64,000 bases of DNA from Cylicocyclus nassatus (GCA_958299035.1 CATQJL010000316.1:25149676-25213675), one strand, 5' to 3'. Counted from the stretch's first letter, positions 12,100 through 23,130 are shown. A program made the numbers and translations. The notes: generated by a model from the letters alone, not told the origin.

Positions 12100-12485
12100 C
12101 TATTCGACTTTTACGAGATTTTCGAGCTTCTTTAATGGTGTAACCATATTGGGAAAACAGCTATTAGGGTATAGCTGAATTAACCAATGAAAGAAGCATT
12201 AGGTAAAGTGCAAATATCATGCTTAGAAACAGCGACCTTGATTAGCACAGTATAAGAGTTTTTGGTTTGTACGGTTTCCTCTGTGGCAAATCGCTCTCGA
12301 TGGCCTACAATTTTTCTCGAACCACACCGTAAGCCTTTCGTAATGAAGAGCGATCGGTGATTCGCTTCACATGTAAATCTAAGCTGAATCTCCCCTGCAA
12401 GGTATCTCAACTTTGGCTAGAGATATGAAAGCAAGAGAGTTTTTAATGATCAAACAGGGCGCTTTTTTTGAAACACCATGTATAA
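12100..12485. repeat. Dispersed repeat, second copy of the 3.6-4.2 kb family
   Basis: It shares GAAGAGCGATCGGTGATTCGC, TAAATCTAAGCTGAATC and the end TTGAAACACCATGTAT with the copy near 4.07-4.21 kb. A third relative is near 24.5-24.64 kb. No coding potential. Confidence 0.5.
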
Positions 12486-12853
12486 GATCAGCAAAGCGGC
12501 TGACGCAAATCCATGGAAAATGCTGCTAATTATAAGATCTTGAATCAAATCTCCTCTAACAATCAATGTATCGCAGCGCAACTGCTTTCAAAAGCAAGTT
12601 TTTTGTAGTTTTTCTTAAAAGTGTTAGCCGCAAAACTGAAAAAACTTACTAGATTAAACTTCACAAAAAACTATGCTTGCTCACACGCTCACACAGATTA
12701 ATGAAATTTTAGGCGGCGTGGCAGGAGTTCCCAAAGCCTAGCCGCTTTTCCTCGCAAAGGTACTTGGCACCTCCAGAAATCTCTTGAAGGACATCACACC
12801 TTCTCGGGGCCAAAGGGCGGCTCCGCCCATCACTCCTCCATCTAACAAGGGAA

Positions 12854-13298
12854 GGATACCAGCATTGGTTGGCGATTGAAGATGAGATGTATATCAGTAG
12901 ACGCGCCTTTGAACGCTGATTCCAAATCTGCTTTTCTTTTTTGCGGAATACGTTTCCGAAAGAAGTTGTGGGCCAAATGTCCAATTTTGTGAAGGTTTAG
13001 GTGGCCTAAAATGGGCGTCAAGCTGTACAAAAACACTGGAAAGTGAAAAATTATTTTTGTATCGAGTATATTGTTTGCAAGGAAGGAACACAGCCGGTGG
13101 AAATTGCATAGGTGTTGTTTTAGAGCACTTCGCTGATTTTAAGCCGCTCAATGCTTGGCAAATCTGGACATTCAAACGCTCATAACTTCTTTCGGAAACT
13201 TATTCCGCAAAACAGGAAAGCAGATTTGGAATCAGCGTTCAAAGGCGGATCTAATGATATACGTCTCATCTTCAATTGCCAACTAATGTTGGTATTCT
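12854..13298. mobile_element. Inverted-repeat (MITE-like) element E
   Basis: The arms begin GGATACCAGCATTGGTTGG (left) and end AACTAATGTTGGTATTC (right). Both contain AACGCTGATTCCAAATCTGC or its complement, plus TTGCGGAATACGTTTCCG or its complement. The arms are about 140 bases long. It is close kin to element D, including the internal TTGGCAAATCTGGAC sequence. There is no transposase, and the apparent open frames crossing it on both strands are by-products of the palindrome. Confidence 0.85.
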
Positions 13299-14242
13299 TC
13301 CTTTGTAAGTGCTCTCATTCTGAATTGTGTACACATACCTGTAAGACGTGCTTCATTGTAAATGAGAGTTATATAATAGAATTGAAATCGAGAAACAAAA
13401 TTCTAGGTTTATATGAGGGTTTAGAATCCTTAAATGACTGCAGCTAAATCCCAGCATTTCGATTTAGTTAGTTATTAGTTTTAATCATGTTTTCGGATAA
13501 AATAATACTTTCTTGAAAACCTGTAAATGCTCGCGCTTGTGTAAGCTTGTGAAGCATGTCGTATTGATATAAATCAAGCAGAAGTTATGAGTCTTCCGAT
13601 CACAGTATATAACAAAGAAGTTTATCAATTTCACGCAAGTTTTAAAATTCATTTAAAAATATAAGGAATTACCATATTTTGCAAATTTAGTGTAGTATTC
13701 TAAGTGTTTTCTTAGCCAGCTCTTCGACCATGCGGCGAAGTGTGGTATTCTAGTCTTTGCTTGTAGGATATACACACTTAAAATTTTTTTTGATATGGAT
13801 TTTGTTGATCGTTAGACAAGTCGGAATGAACTCATTGGAATATATAATGGCAGACGAAAGTAGAAAAGTATGTGTGTTCGGATATCTTAATTGTTGGAGA
13901 AAGCGTCAAGTTGTTTATTCGGAAACTTTGATATACTCCTTTCAAATTAGGTCCTTGTAATGCTGAGAAGGTAATTGGGTTCTCAAGTTGATGCTAAATT
14001 AATTCGATCAGATGACCAGTACTGCAAATGATCAACTAGATCCATTATTATTTCGACTTTTCATACAAAATATTCTGATTTTCCTTTCCTGAAATAATGT
14101 TCAAATGTTATTTTCCAAGAGGATGCGTAGCAGTCCAAGCCTACGTGGGAAAATGATAACTATGTTCTTCGTTTTTCTCCACTTTTTCCCTCTTATTTCC
14201 TTGATACCTGAATCTCTGTTCTCGCTGCTTGCACACCTTACA

Positions 14243-14520
14243 ATGAGACCACTGAAAGGGTGGAGCAATGGGCAGGGGTTTGACCTCTGGGGAGCGGAGG
14301 TGCTAGAACCCTCCTGGGTGCTAATGCTGGCGCGAAGTTGGTGCGAAGTTAGTGCGAGGAAAGGTGCTAGAAACTCCTGCACGCCCTCCTGAAATTTCTG
14401 CAGAGCAACAATCTCAAAAGTGAGTTTCTCAAAGTATTTTTCAATATTCGTTGGATAGAGAATGGATGATACCCTCTCAAGGGTTCGGCTGCGCGGAACG
14501 CTGCGATTACCCTCCCGCAA
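14243..14520 (-). CDS. Candidate internal exon, unknown protein
   Basis: On the minus strand an open frame of 139 codons runs 14520-14101. Its first part reads like a protein: an arginine-rich start, then IEKYFEKLTFEIVALQKF, then a Ser/Thr/Pro-rich tract. A GTAAGG donor at 14242 would end the exon after PFSGLI, and the upstream side has a weak acceptor (CAAGCATAG). The same acceptor-flanking string (AACTATGCTTGCTCA on the plus strand) recurs at about 12669, which argues for a repeat. The family is not recognised. The alternative is a chance frame in repeat DNA. Confidence 0.3.
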
Positions 14521-15433
14521 AACTATGCTTGCTCATACATGTAAAGAAAATGAAAAATTTGCAATGCGTTCCGTACTGAAATGAGTTTCTCCGAGACTCA
14601 AAATCGTATATGCAATGAGACTGTTCGGCTTTGTGTAAATTTCAACCCTATCTGTGCACACACTTACTCAGCATACAAAATGCAATTGAATGTTAACGCG
14701 CTTTTTTACAATCAACCAAAAATAACCAGATATTCGAGCAGTTTTTGCACAAGTCTCTCAGTGTACGTTAGACATAACTGTGAATGGAAGGATATAGCAC
14801 TGTTTTTTGTTCCGAAACAATGTCTTGAAATAGATTCGCTCCCAAGCACATAGGAAAATGAAAGCAAAGTGTTGTACATATATCGTCGATTAGTTGACCG
14901 CGCGGACTGGACATCAGCGGTGCATGCGCCGCGAGGTAAATGCTTGCCCCAGTACAAACTTGCCACTGTACAAGTGCTCTAGAAACATTCTAGCCATAGG
15001 TGCGATAAGGTGAGAATGACGCCTCAGGGTGAAGGGGGTCACAGCGGTCGCAGCCCCTCCGGGTGAAGGGTGTTTCAATAGGCAGAGAAATTATAAAATG
15101 TCGACCGGGGGAGTGGAAAGGGGGGAGCCATGGTGTTCTGTCATCAATTTTCCTAGTCAAAGTTTATAACTTTCAATTCCTTGCCATCACTGGTTGTCTT
15201 TTTTCTGGAATGTAACCGATGTGCTGCTGGATTAGCACACAGTTATGTTTCTGACCTGCACCTTGTTATTTTTCACATTTTTCCCTTTCTCTTTTTTACA
15301 TCATTCTGTCTGGTTTGATACCATAGGAGATGTGCATGCGAGAACATTTGTTTCGGAATTAGACAATTTTGAAGCATTTATAGCATTTACGAATTTTCTA
15401 GAAGAAGAAATTCGTAATTTTTGTAGATGAACA

Positions 15434-15760
15434 GCAATGACGGCAAGGAAAATGTTTTTAAAACCATCTAGTCCACCGCTTCCAGAAAATATATAGCGTG
15501 TCTGGGATCCGTCCAAAAAGTGCTAGGTGAAGGGTGGGGTAGTGATTTTTGGAGATGTTTCAAAAAAAAAAAAAATTCCTAACCTTTAGATGAACATCTT
15601 TTACGCCGAAATAATCACCACGGGAACCGCCTCGTCCTCCGCTTTCAGAAAATATGTACTTTGCTTGGGGTCCTTTGAAAAAAGTGCTGGGTAAAAGGTG
15701 GGTGAGACTCTTATAATGGAAGTTCTCAAGTAGACGTCTTTTTAATGGTAAAAAAGCCTC
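15434..15760. repeat. Two-copy tandem duplication, unit about 165 bases
   Basis: TCCACCGCTTCCAGAAAATAT (15471) and TCCTCCGCTTTCAGAAAATAT (15635) are followed in both units by a TGGGGTCC-type string, AAAAAGTGCT and GGTGAAGGGTGG or GTAAAAGGTGGG. The copies are separated by a poly-A tract at 15560. No coding role is seen. Confidence 0.6.
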
Positions 15761-15930
15761 CACCTAAGCTCCCATTAAAACTGTCTTATCCGGCACGCTG
15801 CAGCAAGCCGCCTCCTGCGGCGTAGTTTGGAAGGCTTAAGATAGGCTTCGTTTCACGTTCGCTTAATCATCATCTGATAGGTCTTTTACTTAATCTGCTA
15901 TTCAAGTCAAAAGCATAGTTTCTATTTCAG

Positions 15931-16173
15931 AGATTTGACTGTAGAGCCGACAAGGCGGCCGAGCGGCTTGTCAGAAATATAGACTTCCCCAAAAAGCCAC
16001 CAGCAAACGAACGAGAAGAACGCATAGCGCCATGGATTAATGGCGCAATGGGGGAAGAATGGATAGTAACATACAGGGTTTTCTTTTTTACGATCACCGA
16101 GCCCATCTCTGCGGCTTTGGAAGCTTACTATGCAGACAATACAAGATTCAATATCGAGTGGAAGGAGCTAGCG
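15931..16173 (+). CDS. Candidate internal exon, 81 codons, unknown protein
   Basis: A textbook acceptor (TTTCTATTTCAG) ends at 15930 and a GTGAGT donor starts at 16174. The 243 bases between are open in phase 0, starting RFDCRADKAAERLVRNIDF and continuing KKPPANEREERIAPWINGAM, a hydrophobic VTYRVFFFTI segment and EPISAALEAYYADNT. The composition is protein-like rather than repeat-like, and 81 whole codons between good splice signals is unlikely by chance. I recognise no domain. Its phase is compatible with the exon ending at 8634, but joining them is unproven. The next exon downstream is not found. Confidence 0.5.
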
Positions 16174-16249
16174 GTGAGTATGGTTTTGTAAGCTACTTGT
16201 TCACTTTTAAAAAACTATCCCATCTTTCAATATTGAATGAGAGGTGTTA

Positions 16250-17224
16250 GGTAGGGTGTATTCAACAGCTACATTTATTTGCGTGACAACGTCGTGCAAA
16301 ATTACGATTCTCACATCAGCAACAGAACTCAAGAAACTTAGCACTCGTAGAACAACTAAGTAATTTACGCTAAAGTCTGTATTTTTACATGTCTGCTTGC
16401 AACTTCTCTTTAGGCAATTTACACATTAAGTTGATGGAGACAATTATTACATAAATTCGTAGAGTTTGTTCAGGCCGCGGCCGCTCGGAAAGGACGACCT
16501 GGACAGGAGCTAGGAGTTGGATGCGCCGCATACAAGTATGAGATTGCGTTATTGCAAAGATATGGGACAGCAGTTCTTTGTTTGGTAGAGATGAATTCTC
16601 GAAAGGCGTCACCTTGAGGAAAAGTCTAACCCTGTTTTTTATTTTTCTATTTTCTATTTTTATTATTATTTTTATTTTGGCGTACAATGTGTCAACCTTC
16701 CTTAGCATAGTCGTGTTTCATTTTATCCTTCTTGACTAGTAAGTTATCTTAGCATCTTGAAACTAACGCATTGTAAATAAAGTGTCGAAACGGATGTTTT
16801 ATTAATATCCACGCTCAAGATATCTGAATGTGCTCTAATATCAAGAGCTGTCCTTGATGAACTTGATGTTTTGCATCAGATAACGAACTTCCCGTAAAAA
16901 AGTAAGCATTGCGAGAGTCCATTTTTTAAAGTGTTGTGTTTTAGGAATGAGTAGGCCCGTCAGAGTTGATTTTTCTCATTTTTGGTAACGAAGCACTCCG
17001 AATTTCGAAAATTTTACAAAGTTTGACTTAATGCTTTCTCTCTAAACTGTATTTTGGCAGTACACTTCTTTCGGCGACTGGCATAGGACGAAAGAACAAA
17101 ATAGGAAAACTGCAGGAATCGTTCAAGAACGGATGAAGAAAAGAGAGAAGAGAATGAAAAAAAGCAGCGTAGCTATATTTTGTCAACTATCTTGAAGCGC
17201 GCAAATGTTCGAGTTGGTCGACAA
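16250..17224. other. No gene recognised
   Basis: Contains an AT-rich tract with TTTTTATTATTATT near 16650 and otherwise unremarkable sequence. The 107-codon minus frame (16708-16385) is not convincing: its first part is translated low-complexity AT sequence. Confidence 0.4.
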
Positions 17225-17700
17225 CGGCACATCTCTTAGCTCAAACAATTAATGTCAACGCATGAAAATCGCAGCTAGCACAAACCTTGTTTTCCGAGCA
17301 ATCGTCTCTATTCGAAAAACTGCGATAAGTATTGTCTTGTCTCTTAAGTCTTTTCTGTTACCACGTTCTTTGCAATAAGTCACATCCTTCCTGCTGACAG
17401 TAGATTTTCCGTATTTTTTGATAGAGAAAGAGTGATGCGATTGAAAGCTGGGTGCGATATTGAAGAACATTTGTGCAAATGATGATGCATAGACGCAAGC
17501 ACGGAAAAACCGCATCACCCACAACAGATATGAAAGAGCTTAACACAAAAACGAAAACGTAAGTAGCAGGAAACTGGGAGTAACTAACTAACTATTTACG
17601 CTCTAGTTCAATATATGTTGTGAGTGATGCGGTTTTCCATGCTTGCACCCATGCCTCATCATGGATTTGCACAAACTCTTCAACATTGCATGCAGCTTCC
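17225..17700. repeat. Dispersed repeat (17.2/19.7 kb family) followed by a foldback
   Basis: 17170-17420 is a diverged direct copy of 19650-19860: both contain ATCTTGAAG, GCTAGCACAAACC or CTAGCACAAACC, AACTGCGATAA and TTGTCTCTTAAGTCTT. From 17450 to 17700 the sequence folds back: TTTGTGCAAATGATGATGC with AAAACCGCATCACCCACAAC pairs with GTTGTGAGTGATGCGGTTTT and CCTCATCATGGATTTGCACA. No coding role. Confidence 0.6.
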
Positions 17701-17952
17701 CTAAGCGCATCATTCACACAAAGCGCAAAATTTGAGCTTAATAAAAATTGGAAAAAGAAATAAACAGATTACTGTGTAAACTTCAGCTTAATGTGGACGA
17801 TAGTTAGCGCATCTGTCCTAACGGTATCTCAAGTCTTCGAGCAATCACTATTCAAAAACTCGTACCTCGAAACCAGCCTATAACAAACAAACTGAGAAAC
17901 AGATGTAAAAAACGCAGAATGTTGATCAATGAGATTTCGCGCCACACGCGCG

Positions 17953-18220
17953 CTAGGGAAACAATGGTTTGAGCCACTGCCTTTCGGCTGCAATAGCGGC
18001 AACCGGCGCGGTCTGGAAGCTTCCGAAGGTTACGTAGTTGGCTCTATGTGTCGAAGGTATGTGAGCGCCCCAGCCATACTGTTGCACGAAGCGGAGCCTA
18101 TCTAAAGCTGAGTGCTCAGGCAAAGTAAAAAAAGGCTGGTTTGAAAAGGTCTTTTTGCATGATGACAGGCTACTGGCCGCACCAAAAGTGCGGAATGAAA
18201 GCTTCCAAAAACTACTCAAA
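17953..18220 (-). CDS. Candidate terminal exon, unknown protein
   Basis: On the minus strand a TCAGTTTTCCCAG acceptor at 18221 opens an uninterrupted frame to a stop at 17953. The roughly 89-residue product begins LSSFWKLSFRTFGAAS and ends APVAAIAAERQWLKPLFP, with YGWGAHIPSTHRANYVTFGS in between. The balanced composition suggests real coding. No domain is recognised. It could be the last exon of the gene whose other candidate exon lies at 18540-18780, but that exon has its own stop codon, so the relation is unclear. Confidence 0.35.
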
Positions 18221-18539
18221 CTGGGAAAACTGACATGCTCCAATGAGTCGTCTAGTCGTCATTCCACGTCTTGGAAAGCCGACTAATTTGAGAAAGGGTA
18301 TTGCATTGTATAGGCTCCCCTAGGTTTTTAAATAATATCAATGGACAATTAGTTTAAGAAGAGTATTGCACCGCATAGGTTCCCTTAGATTTTTACATAA
18401 TATTGTGGTGGGCATAATGTTTACCGGTCTAATTCGATGTAAAATGATTGTCGTCGCGAAACAACTACCTTTATTTCTTACTTGCATTCAAACTACACGC
18501 GCTTGAAAAAGGGACTACTTACAGGATGTCAATCCTGTT

Positions 18540-18780
18540 CTAACTTGTCCTAGATTCAAGTGTGTCTGACGAGGAAGGTACTTTCAATGGCCGTGGCCTT
18601 TTGATATCTATAAGATGCATATTATCTGAAGCAGCTTCAGCATCTTGCAATATTTCTTCTCCTAGGCAACGCACGACATCTCCAGCCTGCACAAATCCTT
18701 GTGCGGTGTAGATGTATGGCTTGACTTCCACGCGATAGTCATTGTACTGATTACCAAGCGAGTCCACTAACGCTTCTTCG
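18540..18780 (-). CDS. Candidate terminal exon, unknown protein
   Basis: The minus-strand frame reads DSLGNQYNDYRVEVKPY, then YTAQGFVQAGDVVRCLGEEI, an acidic stretch (LQDAEAASDN) and a Ser-rich C-terminus ending DTLESRTS and a stop at 18540-18542. It looks like genuine protein sequence. The upstream splice acceptor is unclear (a weak TTTCGAAG). A strong GTAAGT donor lies about 20 bases past the stop, in another frame, so either the stop is real and the donor fortuitous, or a small frameshift has broken an internal exon. The family is not recognised. Confidence 0.4.
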
Positions 18781-18844
18781 AAAGCGTTGCTTCGTTACCG
18801 GATAGACCTGATTGTGGTATACATCTACTTGATGTTTTGTTTTT

Positions 18845-19103
18845 GGAAGTTTTTCGTCAACTTCGGAGAAAGAAAAATGACTCTAAAGAAGAGCGCCGGG
18901 GATCATCAGGGATCATACAAAAGCTGGAAAATGCGATTCGTACGACTTCTCGCTCCTGTTCAACATGTTCATAGTGAAGGATAGTAGGAATACTTACGGA
19001 TAGGTACACAATGTGAAATCCAGGTATCTGAAGTTTCGAAGTATTAAGCTTTCTTTTAAGCTGCGATCCCCTCCCCGCGGCTATGTTAGTGCATGCGGCC
19101 CTT
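18845..19103 (+). repeat. Dispersed repeat ending in a GC-rich TIR-like terminus (copy 1)
   Basis: About 260 bases are repeated, inverted, at 33106-33370. Shared strings include GAGCGCCGGGGATCATCAG, CTCGCTCCTGTTCAACATG, CTTACGGATAGGTACACAA and CCAGGTATCTG. The end GTTAGTGCATGCGGCCCTT with CCTCCCCGCGG next to it resembles the terminus of the GC-rich element at 19988-21275, so the two families are probably related. Confidence 0.7.
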
Positions 19104-19239
19104 GGAGGATAAAATCGACAAAATTCACTTTTTAAGGAACTCTAGGCTGTACCCGACAAATCAAAAATTAGATATTCTGAACCCCGGAACGCTCACTTGT
19201 TTCGTAAAATTAGTGCTGAATCCTAATCCGCTTTAATAG

Positions 19240-19665
19240 TATCAAAAATCGAGAATTTTGTGGAGATTGACGAGTATGCGGATGGTATTGGGACTGCTAA
19301 AATTCGATGGTTTTGTTCAAAATTCTGTCAAAAAATTATGGAGAGCCCTGGGAAGGAGATCGAAACTGTTTTGTATCCTACTTTGTTTGCTCTATCCGCA
19401 GGTTACTTGGACTTCTTCGGGGAGTCAGTGCAAGAGTCTAGAAAAACAGTGGAACTTGACCTTGGTAAAAAGCATGGGTCGCAGTTTATCGCAATTTTCT
19501 GATAGCTCATTGTGTCAACTGCTAAACAAAGATGACCATTTGAAAGGGCATGAAAAACTGCATCGAATGCTACCAAGGGCTCCTATAAACCTTTGTTCTG
19601 CGGACTGTGGCGCTTTTTCAAATAAAGCGAAAATACTTTTGGGACAACCTAATATCTTGAAGTGC
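19240..19665. repeat. Dispersed repeat also present at 63.28-63.62 kb
   Basis: TTTGCTCTATCCGCAGGTTAC, ACTTCTTCG, AAAAAGCATGGGTCG and GAGCTCATTG-type strings recur in order at 63350-63480 in diverged form. The right end ACTTTTGGGACAACCTAATA resembles mariner-type termini (the other copy has ACTTTCGGAACGATCTAATA). The 161-codon frame here (19258-19743) is not matched by an open frame in the other copy, so it is probably not a gene. Confidence 0.55.
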
Positions 19666-19987
19666 GGGAATGTTCGATTTAGCCGACGACGAGCGCCCCT
19701 CTCAGCTCAACCAATCAGTTTTCACCATGAAAGGTGCAACTAGCACAAACCTGTGTTTTCCGCGCAATCATCTCTGATTCGAACAACTGCGATAATATTG
19801 AATTGTCTCTTAAGTCTTGTCCGTTATCAGGTTCTTTGAAACATAAGTCATATTTTTCTTGCTGCTTTAGTAAGTTTTCAGTAACTCTTGATAGAGCAGT
19901 GCAAACTTTACAAGATTCATCTCGAATGTTTGTACAATGCTTGTTCCACGTAAAGTTTCGATCCAAAATCTAAAGATCTAAATGCTC

Positions 19988-21275
19988 AGGCCCGTATGCA
20001 CGTACATCCCCGCGGGGAGGGGATGTGCGCTTAACCATTGAAATGATCCCCGCTGGGGATCCCCTCCCCTCCCCGCGCGAACCCCCGTATGCACAAAGAC
20101 AATATCGGACAAGGGATCCCCTGTGGGGAGGGGAAGTGAACCCCCTTATGCACAAGAGGGGATCGAGCGGGGAAATCACCTTGCTCTCAAATTTCATATT
20201 TTGACTGCAACTCATCTTCATCTCTTCACTTTCAATAATTTAGGGTTGCGGAATGCGCGTATGCAGTGACTGCGCTCGGAGCACCAAAAATGATTTTTTC
20301 TACTCCCATTATGTTCCTGCTTTCTTGGATGCTGCCCACTTTCGCTCATGCTGCCCCATTTCAGCGTAAAAATGTTGAACTATAGAAGTTGATGTGTCTC
20401 TGCTAGGGAATGGGCAGAAGATGTTATGCTGCCGAAAAGGGGGGGGGAGGGTGCCGCGCGGACGCTCAAAGCGGTATTTCAACACGTGACAGAAGCTGCA
20501 AATTGTGCCAGCTCTCCATAAACGCTATAGCTATCAGCTGCATATCGTCCTTTATCCCGGGGGAATGATCCCCAGCGGCCATCCCTGTTATGCACAAGGG
20601 GAAGGCTAGGGAGGGGATCACTCCCCCGAGGAAAGCAGTTTTACGTTCGAATAATAAGATAAAGAAAGTTTATCATATAATGTGATAATTACAATATGTT
20701 GTACCAGCCTTTATGGATAAAACAATCATGTCAAGTAGAAAATGCGCAACTCTCGTGAATGGTCTCAAACTTCTACAAATATTCGAAACTGGCAAATATA
20801 TGTCCGAATTTCTTTACAAGAAGCGATTATGGAAGAGAGAGTTAAAACTGCAAGCTACAGGTCGCTGAGAGAGAAACCCGGCTCCCTTAGAAAATCTTTC
20901 ATCAATTTGAATGAAATGCTTTGCAATAATTGATTGAAATCAGAATACTCGCTTCTCTAGCTTTACCTACATCATCGAACCCCTACTCCGTTGTAGGGGA
21001 TGTCGATCCCCTCCCCCGCGTTGTTGAGTCAAATTCGCGCATACGGGGTTCGAGTGGGGGAGGGGAAGGGATCCCCTCCCTCATTCGAACCCCCGTATGC
21101 ACTGGGGTTCGCTCGATCAATACATCTGAAACCATTCACACCATCCCTGCTTAGGTGCAGGGGAGGGGATCGCTCCCCTCCCCTCTGTCATGGCGGGAGT
21201 CGGCGGAGGGGATCGTTCCCCTGGGGATCCAGCTCCCCTCCCCTCCCCAGCGGGGATGTACGTGCATACGGGCCT
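19988..21275 (+). mobile_element. GC-rich TIR element, copy 2 (complete)
   Basis: A perfect 26-base terminal inverted repeat bounds the element: AGGCCCGTATGCACG... at 19988-20013, and its exact reverse complement at 21250-21275. The 1288-base body contains alternating AT-rich segments and islands of CCCCTCCCC and GATCCCC-type sequence. It is homologous to 1407-237 in inverted orientation. An open stretch at 20742-20933 encodes a 63-codon peptide similar to the one in copy 1 (both have TNI..W..., then a SFI...LCN C-terminus). Read plainly it is a non-autonomous element. I see no transposase and no clear target-site duplication. Confidence 0.8.
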
Positions 21276-21754
21276 TAGAAAGTCCAGAAAATCAATATCC
21301 TCAATCAAAAGTTCTAAGGACTTCTAGCTGCTTAGGCACTCTTCGAAATAATTTTATATGCACTTTTGTTGTATTTTTCCATTTCTAAAGCTCGAGTAAC
21401 ACCAAGTGGTTCAAATGTACCAAAAATATAAAAATGTCTCCTTTCTTGAGGTTTTTTGCGCAAAATCTAATTTTTTTTAAAAACTCTGCACACAGCTGAA
21501 AAATCTTGATTTATCATGAAGATTCAAACTAAAAAACACCTATGATGAAAGAGTCCAACGCAACTTTTCAGATTCCTTCTATGGAAAAAAATAAGCAAAT
21601 GTATTTAAAAATGATGTGGAGAGTATATGCCTGTGCAAGCAGGAACTTCGAGAAATTTTTTAAGCAGAGATACAATTTTTTTCTTGGTTTTTCTATTAGG
21701 ACCCTTTTGATATTTGCTTGAGAAAGGTGGAAGATTTTCTTGCAAACATTTGGG

Positions 21755-22510
21755 TATGTTCTAAATCTTACCGTTTGACACCACTTGCGATCTTGTGGAG
21801 AACATATCGCTTTAACAAGTAAGACTGCATGCGCGGCATATTGACAACCGCAGGAGTACAGTATGCTTATTTCCAGCTGTCGTTCATCTTGCAGACACCC
21901 ACTTATAAGACCCAATAGTTTTCCTGGGGAAGCGTGCAGTGGTCCCAGGAACCAACCTCTGCCACACCCAGCCGCCAGAGCTGGCGTAAGCGCCAGATGG
22001 TACAGTAATCATTGGCCTCTGATACCTCCTGCCAAGAAGATTTCGCGGTGGGCAGCCAACATGAACGATAGGTTGTGCCAGCCGCATGCGCTGCGTAGGT
22101 CAAATCTTTTTCAAATTCCATGTTTACGCTATGATGATACCTAGAAAATTGGAAAAAACGCTGGAAGCTCTATATGCCCTAATTTTTACTGTTCGACACC
22201 ATTTTCAATTCAGTTTAAAACATGGAGCTTCTAAAATAAGACTTTATGTGCGACATATTGACAACCGTTGGAGTACAGTATGCATTGCCAGTTATCGTTC
22301 ATCTTCACCCGATTTCGCAGCAGCATCGCAGGTCATCGCCTTGAGGTGCGAAAACTGCCTCAGAACCAGCGCCTCCTTGAAGGCAGTGGCTCGAAGAAAC
22401 TGCAATTGCTGTCTATCCCTCCTCTGCCTTCTAGATGCTCTGAGCCTAGGAGTTGTGCTTGAAAAGTCTCTAAGCTTGATTAGCAATTGGTCCCGCCTTG
22501 CACCTATCAC
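21755..22510 (-). repeat. Duplicated segment pair with candidate minus-strand exons between
   Basis: About 135 bases at 21755-21891 recur at 22175-22312. Both read ATATTGACAACCG, GGAGTACAGTATGC and CGTTCATCTT, with about 420 bases offset. On the minus strand each copy lies just downstream of a GC-richer coding-like block. One block is 22510-22312, following the acceptor TTTCTCTGTAG: positively charged, starting VIGARRDQLLIKLRDF and containing RLRASRRQRRDRQQLQFLRA. The other is 22087-21890, with ITVPSGAYASSGGWVWQRL or an alternative Trp-rich frame. This may be a tandem duplication of an exon plus its flanking intron. The protein family is not recognised, and a decayed repeat is equally possible. 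Confidence 0.35.
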
Positions 22511-22651
22511 CTACAGAGAAACAAAGGGTATGTTTTAAATTGTTTCGCTCGATTGTTGGAGGGACGGCGAGCGATTCCCGCGCCAGCTAAGCCGCGATTG
22601 GCTGCCTGAGCCGATCAACCAACTGCCGCTATAGTCTGGAGTTACAGTCTC

Positions 22652-22753
22652 CCGACCTTGAAAATTGGTGAGGGGACTGGAGGAGAGATTCCCACCAGTA
22701 GCTGCTTTTGGCGGAATCTCTCCTTCAATCCCCTCACCAATCTTCAAGGTCGG
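22652..22753. repeat. 102-base near-perfect hairpin
   Basis: CCGACCTTGAAAATTGGTG (22653) with GAGGGGACTGGAGGAGAGAT pairs with ATCTCTCCTTCAATCCCCTC and CACCAATCTTCAAGGTCGG, ending at 22753. The stem is about 44 bases with few mismatches, and the loop is short. It could be a tiny foldback transposon or the source of a small hairpin RNA. Only the structure is visible. Confidence 0.75.
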
Positions 22754-23103
22754 AAAATGCCAAAAACGCTTTTTGATTTTCTAAATACAGCACCGGACTC
22801 AGCGGATCCAGAAGGCCATGTAGATGTGAGAAGCTCGTTCTCGCAATTTTCCCGAGCAACGCTTCTAATGCTTAGACCAGTTCAAATAGCAGAAAAATCA
22901 TGATTTATTGAGAACCATGTAATCATACATAAACGTTAGAAAAAATGTCTAAAAATTCAGAAAGCAGAATGTGTGTTTGTCTGCCTGTCTGTCAGTTTGT
23001 GTGGACGTATGCTTCGTATAGAAAATCGTATTTCTGAACCGAATCGGACCAAACTTTGCACACATACACTTCGCGCCAGGGCGGGCGTTGTAGGCTACTT
23101 TTA

Positions 23104-23130
23104 TTAATTTATTTATTTATTTATTTACTT
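23104..23130. repeat. Microsatellite (TTTA)n
   Basis: A run of TTTA units, imperfect at the edges. Confidence 0.8.

Noticed and set aside
19258..19743. 161-codon plus-strand frame
   Set aside because: It crosses a dispersed repeat; the copy at 63.3 kb is closed by stops and there is no splice or domain evidence.
22321..22450. Cys-rich plus frame (LRCENCLRTSASLKAVARRN) resembling a DM domain
   Set aside because: The two zinc-ligand histidines and the correct CxC spacing are missing; the opposite strand has the splice-flanked frame, so the similarity is probably chance.
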